64,000 nt of DNA from Phoebastria nigripes (taxonomy: Eukaryota > Chordata > Aves > Procellariiformes > Diomedeidae), in assembly GCA_035582835.1 (NCBI GenBank), contig JAYKAV010002925.1:62001-126000 (forward strand), written 5' to 3'. The first letter of the stretch is position 1, and each line of letters opens with the position of its first letter. This document shows positions 50,101 through 63,400 of the stretch, in pieces. The position numbers and the translations under genes are program-made. The notes beneath the pieces are model-generated. The model ran no database searches. It was not told the DNA's origin and saw nothing but the letters and a program-made list of their open reading frames with translations.

Positions 50101-51770
50101 ATTTTACTGTCATTTGTCATGTAAACAGACATCTTTTTGAGATTTATTGTACACCCGTGGTATTCCATAAAAAGGTTTGTCAGTGCATTCAGCAGGGAAA
50201 GAGGAGTCCATTTATTTGGTTGTTGCTGTGGAAGTGCTTATTACACCATTCTTCTGATGGCCTTCTGTGGATTGAAAACAGATTACGGTATGAACTTCAG
50301 GTCATTTGGATTTTCTATAGCCCATGAGTACCTCAGTTGCCATAATACTGATTATCTGAAGAATTTTAAAATAGCAGACAGTTCTAACTAACGTGTATAG
50401 AATACATAATGATGTTTTGTAGTTTAACTCTGATTAGCACATGTGGAACAATCTACGTAACTCACAACCACCCCAAATTAAGAAATGCGGAAAGTCTAGG
50501 TCACAAACTCTCCTTTTTATTCCACATACAGTACACTCGCACGCACAGGTAAGCACATGCAGACAAACTTAAGAACAGGTGATCTTGGCTGCTGTTAATG
50601 AACAAGGAGGCTACAGGATGGAATGGAATCCCTTCACCAGAAATTTAAGATCATTTAAAATATTATCTTGTAAGATACTGTTAAGTAGATTCACTAATTA
50701 ATGTTGAAACAGGTAATATATTTAAAAAGAGAAACATAGTTTTAATGGGACTTTAGAGTTAATCATGGCTAGTGAATGCTATTATTAAACACAATTTGTT
50801 CCTTTCTGTTCTGATTGCTAAGTTATTTTTAACATCATGTTAGTTTACAGAACTCCTCAAGGTCATGATCTAATTTGATATAATTTTCTAGTAAACAGTC
50901 TGAAATGGAAAAGTCTTACAGAGAAATAAAATTGTTGAGATAATAATATAAATGAAAATTTTGCTATAGGATGAAGGGAATGTAAGTTATTTATTATATC
51001 AGTGTACTAGACATGCCCATCATTTATTTTTTTTTTCCCCAAACTTTACAAATATTCTTTATTTTAATATTGTTGGGACTGTATGTAACAAATACCATTT
51101 GTTGTCAGATAGAAACTTGGAGACCTTCACTGTTGCCGAAACGGACTCAGGACACATACAAATTTAGAAAACTTTTTCCTCTAATGGAAGATATATGGGA
51201 CAGTATCACAGTAGAGAGAATAACTGACCCAGACAAAACCATACAAACATGTAGAAAATTAAACAAAACTAACAGTGTTGCCTTTCCACACCTATCCTTC
51301 CAGTTCCCCTAAGTGCCGGTGAGACATCTTTTGTTCTGTTGTTATTTGTCTGCTTCACTTCTTGGTGTCTACCTCACACCCAGGACCCTTACTCCTCAGA
51401 TGAGATTGGCACCTTGTAAAAACTTAATGACACAGAAAAACTTCTCTGCAGTTTTTGATTTTATGCAACGTTTTGAAATGAATCTATAGTAAGGCTTTAT
51501 AAGAAAAAAATGAGACTGGAGGCAGAGGAGGGCTCATTAGGAGAGTCACGAAGGGGCACGAAAGTCATCAGGAGGCCACTTCATCACTTTTTTCACTAAA
51601 TTGCCGTTGAGATCTTGTCAGGGACCCCTTACCCCAGTACTGCCTGTGTTCTCAGCTGCATGAGTATAATTTTGTTGCCAGTCACTGGCTCAAAATGGTC
51701 ATACACCACGTTCCCAAAAATTGAAGGACCATAAGGCTATCTATGACTAGCACAGAGCAGCTTTGGCAAC
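44107..51770. other. Intergenic stretch upstream of SLC38A2, no gene recognised
   Basis: This is AT-rich sequence with T-rich tracts (45380-45389, 45469-45484, 47236-47281) and no coding exon that I can recognise. Short open frames, including one of 79 codons at 46411-46650, lack any known motif. Confidence 0.5.
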
Positions 51771-51779
51771 TCATTTTTC

Positions 51780-52445
51780 ATTTATTCCTGATGTCCCTAG
51801 AGGTCTGGGACAACCCAGAATGGGCTGTGCCTCTGCATACCCTCTTTTCTATGTGAGCTCCATGCCGTGGGCAATGGCGGGGCCTTGCCTCCGGCTCCCC
51901 CAGGCCCCTGGAGGCACTAACAGGCTGTAGCTGCCCTGACCAGCCTCGCCGGGACCCCCACCCACACCCTGCCCATTTAAGCTTAGGTCTGGGCATCCCA
52001 TTCTCGCGTGGTGTTGTAGGTGTGGCTGTGTCCAGCTCTGTCTCTTGCAGTCCGGGTTCGCTGGCTGCCTTCCTGGCTGAACCTTGGACCTACATTACAG
52101 GCAGCCTTGTCTCCAGCCCTGTTTCCTGGCTGGACCTGGAACTCACAGGATAGGCAGCCTTGTCCCTGGTGCTCTCCTGCAGGAACACCTGGCGGCACCC
52201 CCTGGATGGACCATGGACCTAGTTCAATACCTGTGTCTGGGACTGTTGGTGGACTGTGACCTGACCACCACCCTGGCCCTACCCAGGTGTGGGACTGCCC
52301 TGTTGCTGGAGGTGCTGGTGGTCTCTGCCTGCCTGTCCTGGGGTTCCTGTAGGCTCCTAGCTCATCCTCCCTTGTGGCACGCACGGGATTTGAACCGATA
52401 AAACCATCATGTGTCTGGGCAGCAGAGGGGTGCAACTAATTCTGA
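51780..52445. repeat. GC-rich unassigned repeat-like block with internal 53-bp duplication
   Basis: About 660 bp of GC-rich sequence rises sharply from AT-rich flanks. Two units sharing TTCCTGGCTG and GCAGCCTTGTC recur at an offset of 53 bp (52070 and 52123; 52101 and 52154). The compositional break suggests an inserted element such as a solo LTR, but I cannot see clear terminal repeats or a target duplication and cannot name a family. Open frames through it show no known domain. Confidence 0.5.
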
Positions 52446-52637
52446 CAGTGCTAAGGACTGACAAAGCATTCCTTCCTTTTTGGATCCTGGGATCTAGTTT
52501 CATCCTTCTTTCAGGTGCATGCAAAGTCTTTCAGCTGCTTTTACATTTACAAACTGCTGTAAAGTGTTTAAAAAGAAAAATGTATCTGTCTCTTTTCTTG
52601 ATACTGCCTAACTTCACCGAACAGCTTGATAAAGTTA

Positions 52638-52716
52638 GGTAGAATATATAATATAATATATTTACACTACCAATAATATATATTATAATATATAAACTAC
52701 AACACTAATATAATAG
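52638..52716. repeat. (TA)-rich low-complexity tract
   Basis: TATAATATAATATAT-type sequence directly precedes the CR1 tail. Confidence 0.75.
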
Positions 52717-52717
52717 T

Positions 52718-52756
52718 TTAGGTCCCTTCCAACCCAAACTATTCTATGATTCTATA
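52718..52756 (+). mobile_element. CR1 LINE 3' tail fragment
   Basis: GGTCCCTTCCAACCCAAACT followed by ATTCTATG and ATTCTATA is the diagnostic 3' end of avian CR1 retrotransposons. Only about 40 bp remain, which fits the extreme 5' truncation usual for CR1. It is the best evidence in the window for a bird or other sauropsid source. Confidence 0.85.
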
Positions 52757-55090
52757 AGAGCACACCCTCAGATGGGCCNAGGTTCTGTATACACCTTCGT
52801 AGTCTACTAACCTTCGTGACTCCTGGAAAGATGGTACAGCTTCATGCTAGCTAGCTAGATCTTTCGTGATGACTTCCAGTACACGCAGCAGAAATAAGTG
52901 TTTTTCCAAAATATTACAGCACTTCAAGACACCTTTTACTACTGTGGGGATTTTGTATTTACATAATATTATGTTGCTTACTGTCGAAGACCTTCAGTAG
53001 GAATTTGGCCCCAAATCCTGCAGTTAATAAAAGGAAGGTGTGGGAGTCTCTTTGTGTAGAGTCACTACACAAGCTTTCGTGGGTAAACAAAATACTTTCT
53101 TACTGAGTGCTACACTTAAAAAAAAAAATTAGTTCAAGTCTGAAGCTCCAGCTGCTTATAAATCATGATGAAGACAGCATTAGATTATGATGATCTGTTT
53201 TTGAATGCATACCTTAGTTAACAGGTTTCTATGTGAGCATCTAAACCCCGCATTCAGGGAACAGCCTTTGCATTTTAAAGTATAGCTGATCTTCTTTCCT
53301 AACCAGTATAAATCTGCAAGCTAAAAATATTGAAGAACAGTAAGGTCTTATATTAGTTTACAGAGTGCAAAACATGCTAGTACATTTATTGTAACACCTT
53401 CTCTCAAGGTTTTGTATTCCTTATTATTGAATGAATTAAACCAGCAGAATTCTACTTCTATAAGTTAACAGGACTATGCGAATACTTGTATTTTTAAAGC
53501 ACATAGGATTGTTGTACTTTACAGTATTGTCTTACCAGGTTTTGTGCTTCTGTACACACAAATACATGCATATACACTACCATGTGTAGATGATCATTGC
53601 TGTATGAGACCACATAATTATTTTCAAAAATATTCCAGTGGTAGAAGTTACAAATATTCTTCTTCTTATGTGCCCATAAAATGTATGCAGTTGCAATAAT
53701 CAATCTGTGATTCTTTTAAACATTATCAGAACTTGTATGACTAATTCAGCCTTTTATCTATCTTTGGATAATCATGTAGAAGCTAGGCACATAGGAATGC
53801 TGAACAGATAATATAATTGGTAGTGTAAATCTGAGTGGGTAGGCAGTTGGATTTTCTTCAGTCAGTTCTTCCTAGCCGCTGTCTTTGAAGCTGTAATCCT
53901 TCTGAGCCAAGCATGGTCTCAGGTTCCAAACACACATTAATGCCACGATAAGAAACTTGCTGCGGAAAGGTAGTGCTGCGTTGGGGTGTCACTGCTCCCA
54001 CAGCCAAACCGGCTGTGAAGTTTCCTCATTTGTTTCAGCGCGAAGTCAATAGCTTTCCAGGATAATTTTAAACAACCCAAGCTNTTTTGCATGAAATGCA
54101 TAAATAAAGCTCACATGTCTTTCATCAGCTCAGCTCTGGACATAGTATCTTTCACTGAATTTGTGATCACAAACATCTGGTGACTGGTAACTGCTCTTGC
54201 AGCTGGGCTGAGTTGAGATACACGCTGTGTTCTGGAGTGCAAATGAAGGGAAGACAAGAAGAGATACAGGGTGGTGTGATCTGCTCTACTTTTGTTAATG
54301 GTTTAACTTCATTCAGCGGGGCATGTACGTCCTGGAGATCGGTGGAGTCAGCAGGTCCCTCACAGGCACGCAGACATTAGGATTGCGACCCAAGTTTGTA
54401 ATTTCTCATGCCTAGTGCTGGGTAGAACATTTAAAACTTTTCCTTCTGTTTAAATACTCAAATAGAAATATTACCTTCTTTAAAACCAGTGAAGCTGCAA
54501 GAGAGTGAAGGCTAATAAAACTCTTAGTTTTCTTCTGATATTTGAACAAGTGCTGCTTATGCCAGATAAGTTAAAGAGATATAGGAAAAGAACTATCAAG
54601 CTTAAACATTTTTGTTTCTACTTCTCATTTTCATTCATTTCTACAACCAGATATCTTTAATACCATGCCTAAATATACAGGCAAAATAGCCTCAAAAGTT
54701 TCCCAAGATGAGCTAACATAGAGTTTCGTAATGACATATGCATTCTTAAGTATAGTATTTCACCATTCTCCAGGTCTATAAATAAAAAATTATGTGAGTA
54801 GTAAGTGATATTCTTGCCTTTCTGTTTTTGTAAATCTCCCATTTCCAATGGAAATGAAACACAAAATAACTAAACTTTGGTCTTCCTGTGCTGCTTCTGA
54901 TCTTTATGATAGTATATTATTGAGGAAGATATTCCATTTTTTGGATGGAATAAATACTTACTGTGAAATTTTAAATTTATTCACATGCTTAAAGTTGCAC
55001 AGAGGCTTGTTCAACCAATTAGTTGTGTATTCAGTTTTGGTTGCTGTATATGCAAAATCTGAAATTCTAACCGGTAACTGTGGTTTGGTT
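52757..55090. other. Intergenic stretch, no gene recognised
   Basis: AT-rich sequence with no coding exon, RNA gene or named repeat. A short (GCTA)n run is at about 52847-52858, and single N bases are at 52779 and 54084. Confidence 0.5.
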
Positions 55091-55091
55091 G

Positions 55092-55384
55092 TTCTTTCTT
55101 TTCCTTCTTCCCTCCCTTCCTTCTTTCCTTCCTTCCTTCCTTCCTTCCTTTCTCCTCCCTCCTCCCTTCTTCCCTCCCTTCCTCCCTCCCTTCTTTCCTT
55201 CCTTCCTTCCTTCCTCCTTTCCTTCCGTCCTTCCTCCTTCCTCCTTCCTCCCTTCCTTCCTTCCTCCCTCCCTTCTTTCCTTCCTTCCTCCCTCCCTCCC
55301 TCCCTCCCTTCCTTCTTTCCTTCCTCCCTCCCTCCCTTTGTTCTTTCCTCCCTTCCTTCCTTCCTGTCTTTCTGTCTGTCTCTC
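55092..55384 (+). repeat. (TTCC)n/(TCCC)n homopyrimidine tract, about 290 bp
   Basis: Nearly all bases are C or T, mostly TTCC, TCCC and CTTT units, ending with (TGTC)n. The long frames on both strands are products of the repeat and not genes. Such tracts can form intramolecular triplexes. Confidence 0.95.
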
Positions 55385-56689
55385 AAATGTAATATTCTTC
55401 ATTGTATGTCTCACAGACTTCTGTTTCAATGCTCAGCTGTCTTACTTTGGTGCAAAGATAGCTAAGATAGCTACACTTGAACGTTTAGCAAAATGATATT
55501 GTAAAATTTATCCTCTCACAGTTGTAAAGCATGAAATTACTCTGATGGTATTGTACTCTTGTAGGTGTAAGGTAACAATCGTATAAATGAGATGCAGGTG
55601 TTGACTAACATCAAATACTACCATACAAGTGGTGCAAGGCAGAGTCCATATTGAGGCAGATTCTCTGCTAGTATAATATTACTGCCTGTAGCTGATCAGA
55701 GAATTTATTCCAGACTACCTGTGCAATCCTTCCTCTAAGTTTAAAAAGCCAGATTATGCCTTTCTGCGCACATGCACTTGTGAATGAAATCGATGACAGA
55801 GACATGCTCCTTTCTGTACAGGAGAAGTATTTGACACAAAGCATTACCTTCTTTTCTCCTGCCAACTTAGACAATACCAGGAAATATGTTCNCAAGCAAA
55901 GGGATAATTCAATTAAAACCCCAGTTAGAATTTATCTAGATTAAAAAAGAAAAAGGGAACACTGAGCCCACCCTGGAGTCCAAAGAGCAGGTTCTGGTTA
56001 ATTGGAAGCCTAAGGAGCCAGTCTCCTTCCTTTTGTGGGTGGTGGTAAAATAGTTACAATAATTAATCTGTTCTAACTCTGTAGCTAAAATTCTCCTGTG
56101 GGAAAAAACATTCCAAGAAAAAAATTACTTTGAAGAATGAGGTGAATATTTCATTCTAAAATGTTGTGTCTACACAAGAAATAGTTATTTTGCTAAAGCT
56201 TGTTGATTTATTTTGTCATGAAGTAAGTTCTTATAAAAATCATCAGCATTCATACAAAGTTGTCAGGCATTAACACACTCATGAATGTTTTGAGCAATCA
56301 TCTTGTTACTGTGTTTTTTTCTTATTTGGAAAATACTTCTATTCATTCCCAAGAAACTGTTTTTCTACTTTCTGCTTTTTCTCACAGTTGGTGTAGAGAT
56401 GTTGGTCTTTGACTTTTAGTCTTAAATTTAGAGGTAGTAATTTTTAGTTGGGGAGTACTAGATTAACTTAAACATACACTGAAAGAAAAGTGTCCAAAGC
56501 TGCTGACTTGTTTGTATTTTGCTTCTGGAGCAATTCAAAGGTTTTACTGAATGTTGCATTAAAGAAGTCATCGAAAACAGACAAAGAAAGTAGCCCTTGA
56601 AAGTCAGTTAGTCCATCCTCTGTTCTCAAGGCACATCTAAGGATGCCTAAACCATTCTTGGCAGAGATTTGTCCAATTCTCCCTTGTTG
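55385..56689. other. Intergenic stretch, no gene recognised
   Basis: AT-rich unique-looking sequence between the polypyrimidine tract and the old CR1 copy; no exon or RNA gene seen. Confidence 0.5.
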
Positions 56690-57480
56690 CAATTTAAGTC
56701 TACTACTGTCTGTTCTCTCTGCAGTAGCCTTTTACACAGGTCTAAAGACCATTATCATGTCTCCCCACAGTCTTCTCATTTGTAGATGATGAAGAGCCTG
56801 GTCCTTTCAATGTTTCCCAGACTTGGAGAGCTCTACCTGCTTTCCTCTGTACTGTCTCCATTTGATTCCTGGCATTCCTGGAAATGATGCTTCAGACCAA
56901 AGATAGAACTCCATCTGAACGAAGCCTTCCTGTTGACACTTTTCCAGGATGATATTTGCTTTTCTTGCAACCTTGTGGCATTGCTGACGCATGTTCAATC
57001 TGTGACCCACTGCGACCTCTGATCCCGTTTGTGGAACTGCTGCCCGGTCATCCCCATCTTATATTTGTTCAGTCGATTATTCCCAAGTGCTGTGCTTTGG
57101 ATTTGTCCTTAGCGAAATGCATTCCATTTGTTTAGTGACCACATGCATATTATTTCAATAGTGCATCCTCTCTATTTCTTCAGTTCATCCTTCTGAATTC
57201 AAATCCTGCCGTCTGTATAGGTCTTACAGCTTTTCCAAGCGTTGCATCCTTTGCAAAGCTGGTATGAGTGCTATTGATTCCATGATACAAATCATTAATG
57301 AAATTACGGAAAAGTGCCAGATTTGGGATAAGTATTGTACAATGTAATGCGTATGGGATGTCCTGGTCAGTGACTCTTCATTACTGAAGCTCACAGGACA
57401 GGCATGGTGTGAACAGAGAATTATTCTACCAATATGCCATGACTTGAGAGAGGTGAAGCGAAGTTGTGTGAAATTGTCCA
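56690..57480 (-). mobile_element. Ancient, diverged CR1-type LINE fragment (minus strand)
   Basis: The plus strand shows, in order, blocks that recall the antisense of the CR1 3' half: ATCATGTCTCCCCACAGTCT, then a stretch near TTTGCTTTTCTTGCAACCTTG, then GCATGTTCAATCTGTGACCC, TGTGCTTTGGATTTGTCCTT and CTTTGCAAAGCTGGTATGAG. Divergence is high and no reading frame survives. Borders are approximate and the subfamily is not determined. Confidence 0.65.
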
Positions 57481-60400
57481 GGCTTGGGGAGCGCTGAGAA
57501 TCTTTTGCAACAGTGCTGATGAGGGTCCTTATGAGGTCCAAAGCTGAAAAGACAATAACCTGAAGCATCAGTGCCTCTTCCACACACTCAGGGGAGTTGT
57601 ATTTGCTATGGTCCCTCCCTCTTTGTGTTTGTGGACATAGAAATCAGCCCTACGTAATCATACTAGAACTTTGTTTTAATATTTTCATAATTTAAACTGT
57701 TTCATGAAAAAATAAATTGAGTTTAGCCTAGTTTCTCTAAAAAAAGGGCATTCTTAAGTAGGGAGAGAAGGAAAGAGTTAGGAATATGAGCAGGAGCTAG
57801 AAATATTGTTGGAAAGGAACAAACATTCAGGAGCTAGAGCTGTTGTTGTGCTCTGAGTAAGCCATGGTGTATATGTTTTCCTATTCATGGAAAAACTTGT
57901 TAATTTTCACTTTTGAAAGCATATTTTTTTTTTTCCTGACTCAAGTGCTATAAATGGCATGTTTCATTAGGAAATTGTATTTTTCTCAAAAAAATGCTGA
58001 CAAGGATTTTTTTCATTTTCATCCGTGCTTCTCCATGAAAATGAGCCACCCAGTATATTTGGGTTTCACACAAGTTTTTCAAAACTTCATGTGTTTTAAA
58101 CTAACATTTCTATTACAGTTATTTTTTTCAATAACTTCCAATGACTGGATACTTTACAAGAATAGTCATTTTACAATATATTTTGCTGTGGAAAGTGCTT
58201 TTCTTTCTTACAACTTCCTGTAAAATCTTTCCTTATCTAAACTCATGATGAAGATGAACTTGCTGTTCTTGCTAACAATGATTGCACTCTTTTCCAAGGC
58301 CAGTTACAAGAAAATAAATAGTTTGAGCTGCACTGGCACTTACACTTTCTGTCGTTTAGCTTAGCATATGAAAAAGTAGAGATCCACAAACAAACATTTT
58401 AAAATGTTTTGCCTGCCCATCAAGCTTGAAATTAGCTGCAAAAATAATGCACACTTATACATAACTCCTTTGTTTTAGGTATGGTAAGGCAGGATTCCTG
58501 AGACCAAACTTACATTTTTGTAAGGGCTCTTTAGGAGTACTTGCTTATTTAATGCAAGTAAAATTACCAAATACCACACCTGTTATGTATTATATGGTTT
58601 CTAAAGTATAGCCCTGCATTTCCTTTGAAAGGAGTAAGACATGGAAAAATTACATTAAAGAATGATATGTCAGCCAGGTAATTTTCCCTTAAGGTATAAA
58701 TGATTCAGAGAGGCTGATTCTTGCTGCTGTGTTACTCAGTGAGCAACAATACAGCCTGATATAAAGCAATGTTTTGCTTTATACTGCTTTATATTGCTCT
58801 TGACTGAGTGACACTGCATTGTATCAGGATAAAAAAACCAGAATCACATCCATAGTATCTCAAACATTAGAATAATTAATAAGTGATTTTTGCCATTGAA
58901 AAGGTCCAGTTCTGGCACAGCCAAATTTTGAATGAACTGACTTGGATTTAACTCAAGTTTTGCTCAATACAAGACTAGTCCAAAAGAGAGCAAATGTAGT
59001 TACCAAATCCAGGACATACGATCATAACTGAAACATATTTGTTGGAAAAAGGAACTTGAGAAATCCAAGACAATAAGGTAAGGCAGCGGTCTTTCCGTGG
59101 TTTATTAAAGTTTGGAAATGTGCAACCTAAGAGGCTAACTCGCCCTGTAATTTTGCAACTCTCATTCAAAGCTGGTATTTTGCATTTCAAGGCGTATTGT
59201 TACTTGAAATGAAAAGTTGAAATTTAAATGGATATTTTCAATTTTTTATACTTTATGATGTGTAAACAAAAGCTCAAGCTTTATATTTTTAAAATTTGGG
59301 GTTTTTTTTGTTATTACTTTTTCGTCTTTTGCCCCCAAATCCAGATACTGCCTGGACTAGGGCACTCTTGAGTTGTCTTGTCTACTTGTTCTTGAGTAAC
59401 AGATGCTGTTGACTGACTGAAAAGCATCAGTTAGGAGTAACTGAAGGGTTAGGTCTGACTTTGTTAGCCAGTATGAGACTAGCCTATGTATGGTGGCTGG
59501 CAACGGGGTGAAGGACTGACTGACCCAGGCTGCTGTCACCTGCCTGCCACTTTCTTCCAACTGGAAATTTTTGTCCCCCTTCCTACCGCCAGCCTCCAGC
59601 AGAATTGAATGTCTGGTTACTCATTAACATTATTCTGTCAAAATGGTTTGAGTGAGTTTAAATACTTCATAGTGAGGGATTTTTAAAAAAAAAAACTGGA
59701 TCAATTTTGACAGAACTGGGTTAGAGGAGACTGTGCATGCAGTGATGCCAGCAGAGGGGAAGGTGCAGCCATCTCGCCCAGGATAGGTGGTGAGGCCTGA
59801 ATAAGCAGCTTGGAGAAATCTGCATGGGTAACCACTGACACTGGATATGCCACAACCAGCGAAGTTTGTCTGACTGGGCTTTCTTTAAAGCTAGCCTCAC
59901 CTTCAGTGTGTTTTTCAGTTAAGAAAAGTATGTAAAGTGACAGCAGCATCAGTGAAATAGCAACATCACAACATCTGAAGGAACAAGCAATCCCAAGAAA
60001 AGGAGGAATTTTTTAGCTGTAGTTTGTAGACTTTGGGGTGGAGGGATGAGTTTGTAACCAACGTCTTTAATGCCTGTGATTAATTTGCCTTTGGAAGTCA
60101 CAACTGCTGCTAAAGCCTCGGTGCCTTCTCCCCTTCACTGAAAGCATTAGGAACTTGCAGAAGAGTTCTTCACACCTCCCCATAGCTGCTCCCCAGCCAC
60201 AGGAGGATATTTCTCAGGATGTGTTATGAAGATAATGTCAGTTCAAGGAGTCCTGCCTCTTCCCATGTGCCTTTTCTGCTCGTCTCTCATTCCTACCCCT
60301 ACACCACAATGTATCAGCCTCTCTAGGGTTACTCGTAACCTAGATCCTTTCAGCAATCCACCTTCTTGCAGAGCCCCACCAACAGCTCTGTGAGTATTGC

Positions 60401-63400
60401 TGGGGAGGAAGCAAACTGGTGTGGTGAAAGAGGAGAAGCCCAGGCTTCTTAAACTGGTTTTGCCACTGAAGCCAGTGACAAGTGAAGCAACCACTGAGAT
60501 AATAATTTCTCAAATTATGTTAGAATAAATATATTAAAATGTTCTATAAATGATATGGAAGACTGTGCAGATGACTGTGCACAGGTAGGACATTTTGTTC
60601 AACTTTTTTAGGACAAATAGTCTGAGAATATGCACATTTATTATGCTTTTCACCATGACAAAACAAGAGCATCCAGATTTTGTCTTTGGCTTTAAGATCC
60701 AGACTACATTGCAGTATGATGTATTAAATCTAATTATTGTAGCCACTTGCATTTGAAAGTTTCTATTTATAAGCATAAGAACTAAAGCATTGACTTAACA
60801 TTTTAGCTTCTGTAAAAAAATTGCTCTTAAAACCCAGTTGTTTTGACCCCGGCCAAGAGTGTGAGAACCATTACAACATTGTTCATTGATGAAAGTCATG
60901 TGTCGTTTTGGTTAAAGCATTTTAAAACCTGTATCATCTGGGCAACAGTGAGTTCTTTTGTACTGTTTCTTCCTGTATTTGTGAAGCTCCTGTTGCAACA
61001 GAATCCCAGTCATTTGAGAACACCCGTAACACGAGCAACAATCATAGTTCAACTGGCCAAGCACTGATTTACAGTATTCTTTGTAGGCAGATTACTAACA
61101 GGCAATGGTCCAAAATACTTCAACGACCTTAAAAATGTTTCCAAGAAAATGTTACTGATTTTAATAATGACTATGCAATACGTAGTAAACATAAATGCAA
61201 GAGGTTAAGAGATCAGCAAAGAGTTCTCAGCAGCATGGATTTAACACAGGAAGCAATGGGGAAAGTCTAAGGTTAAACTGTTCAGTTAAAGCCAGAACGG
61301 AAATTGGGGCAAGAAAAAGAAAACATGGTGTCATAAACATGATGACATCTCTGTGCTAGGAAGATGACTCAGAATACAGTTGTAATACCTAGGTACAAAA
61401 AGTTCTTATAAATTCTAGAAAGTAAGGCAGAGTTGCTAATTGTGACATGTTTTCACCACAGATAAATCTATTTTCCCTTTTGATTAAAAGGTCAGGCAGA
61501 TCAAATGCAATCAGATAAAGCACGAGGTAATTCACATACTCAAAGTATTCATTTTAATTAGTTATGAAATTTAATAATGTGTCAATGAGTTCTTTTCAGG
61601 TTAGGCAGAGGAGGAGTTTTCTTAAAGTGTTTAGGCACACAGTAAAAAATGCAGTTTTAAGTGAAAAAGCACCTGGTTCTAACTTGCTTACTTCTAGAAT
61701 ACATCAACCAATTAAAACAGCTGAGGAAAGTGTCAAGACCCTCTTTATAGTTTTAAATGAGGAGAAATATAAATGCTGCGAGAAGTTGAGTTCTCTGGCT
61801 TTGACTCAGCAAAGGCTCTTAAGCATGTTCTAAAGTTTAAGCACAAACATTCCCATGGAAATCATTGGTGGTGACTCAACAACTTGCAAGATCAGGTCCT
61901 TAAAAATGTTTATTTTCTTTCATTATTTTGCATATGTGTTGCAGGTTCTCCTACTGCAAAGCAGCAAGCTGCTACATGTCCCTTTCAACAGTGGGTACAG
62001 AGGAATTTACAATGTAAGCATTTTGTAATATATTTTGGGAAATCTGTGCCATCACCTCAAGTCTTTTCTGTAGATTCATGTAGCACAGAAATGCTGCAGA
62101 ACTAACACATATTCACTCAAGGGGGATAGGAGATATGGCTTCTTTATCATCAAAAGACATTTATTTGTGGGAGAGCTTATGGAGCAAGAGCAACGTTATC
62201 ACAAGGTTTATTACTTTGCATGTGAGGTTGGGTAACTAGTTAACAAAACTGTATTGTTTGCTGACTGGAATCGTGGCATTTTGTAAAGGAAAGGAACCTC
62301 CCATGCAGTAATACAGAAATATTCTGGCTGTCATATTTGTAAAGGAAATAATCTTGTATTCATTTCTCAATAATAAAGTGTTTTGAGATTATGCAACTAT
62401 ACCAATATGAGATGGTCATTAGCTATTTAAGAGACAGAGTCTAACTACTCCATGATGTCTTGTTTTTTAGGTCTTCCTGTTTTGTTCATATTAGTTTTAC
62501 CATTTGTTTGCACTTATAGCTTCCTCTCTGCTTCTAGAGAAAAAGAAAGAACCTTTCAGATGTAGGCAGTTTACTGCCTGCAATATACAAACCTGCAGTT
62601 TCCTTAAATTTTGGTGCAGTCTCTATCCTTACTCTGTGTTCAGTTAATACTTTGTGAAGTAGAATAACATCCTCCTCCATTGTTTCTGTTGAGTCTGTGT
62701 CTTGGGATTTTGACAGGAAAAGGGGATCCAGTTTAAAGCCAGTGAGAGTTAGCAACTAAGGCTTTCAAGAATGCAGACTAAGCAATTACCACAGAAGTGG
62801 CCAGAGCAGCTAGTTTGAATGTGGGTCCAATATTTTCCAAAATTTTCCTTTGCAGTGGTTCTGGTTACAGCTAACTCTAATAATCATGGTTAATACTGAC
62901 NTTCTTCACAAAGTCCTGTTTGCAGCATCTAGACAGGCAGAATCCTGATTTCTGCCAAGGACTTCCAGGCAACAAAGTAATAGGTAAATGCTAATGCTAA
63001 TGTTGCTGTCAGTAATAGGGAGTTTATCACTGTACTGTAAAAGACTTTAAGCTGAGAATAGATTGACCTGTGTTGTCGGACTTTTCCTTAAAAACGCAAC
63101 AAAAAGGTAAATTCAGATCCAAAATCTACTTACTTGGTTTCTGGCAGTAGCTCTGATGCAATGAATGTTTCTAAATGTATACATGTGTGAAATAAAGTAT
63201 GCCCAAATCAGTGCACACCTCCTCTTTTTTTACCTGGATATTTAAGCCAGCGCAGAGCAGCCAGCACTGCAACCCTTCTGACCTTCTGCTGATCAGGTAG
63301 GCATGAGCCTTTGCACTGGGACATGAGAAAAGGATTTTATTTTGCAGTCTGGAGAAGCAGTTGCAGTCTTTCAAAACATGGAAATTTGAATCACTGTAGC

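Noticed and set aside
52370..52400. Retroviral primer-binding site starting TGGCACGC
   Set aside because: The distance from TGG to the T-loop complement is 10 nt, not the required 13, and no LTR borders are visible.
52374..52445. tRNA-like box B (GGTTCAAATCCC on the minus strand)
   Set aside because: The T-stem has mismatches, the acceptor ends do not pair, and no anticodon arm or box A can be placed.
54958..55465. Long Lys/Glu/Gly-rich and Ser/Pro-rich frames on both strands
   Set aside because: They are translations of the TTCC repeat.
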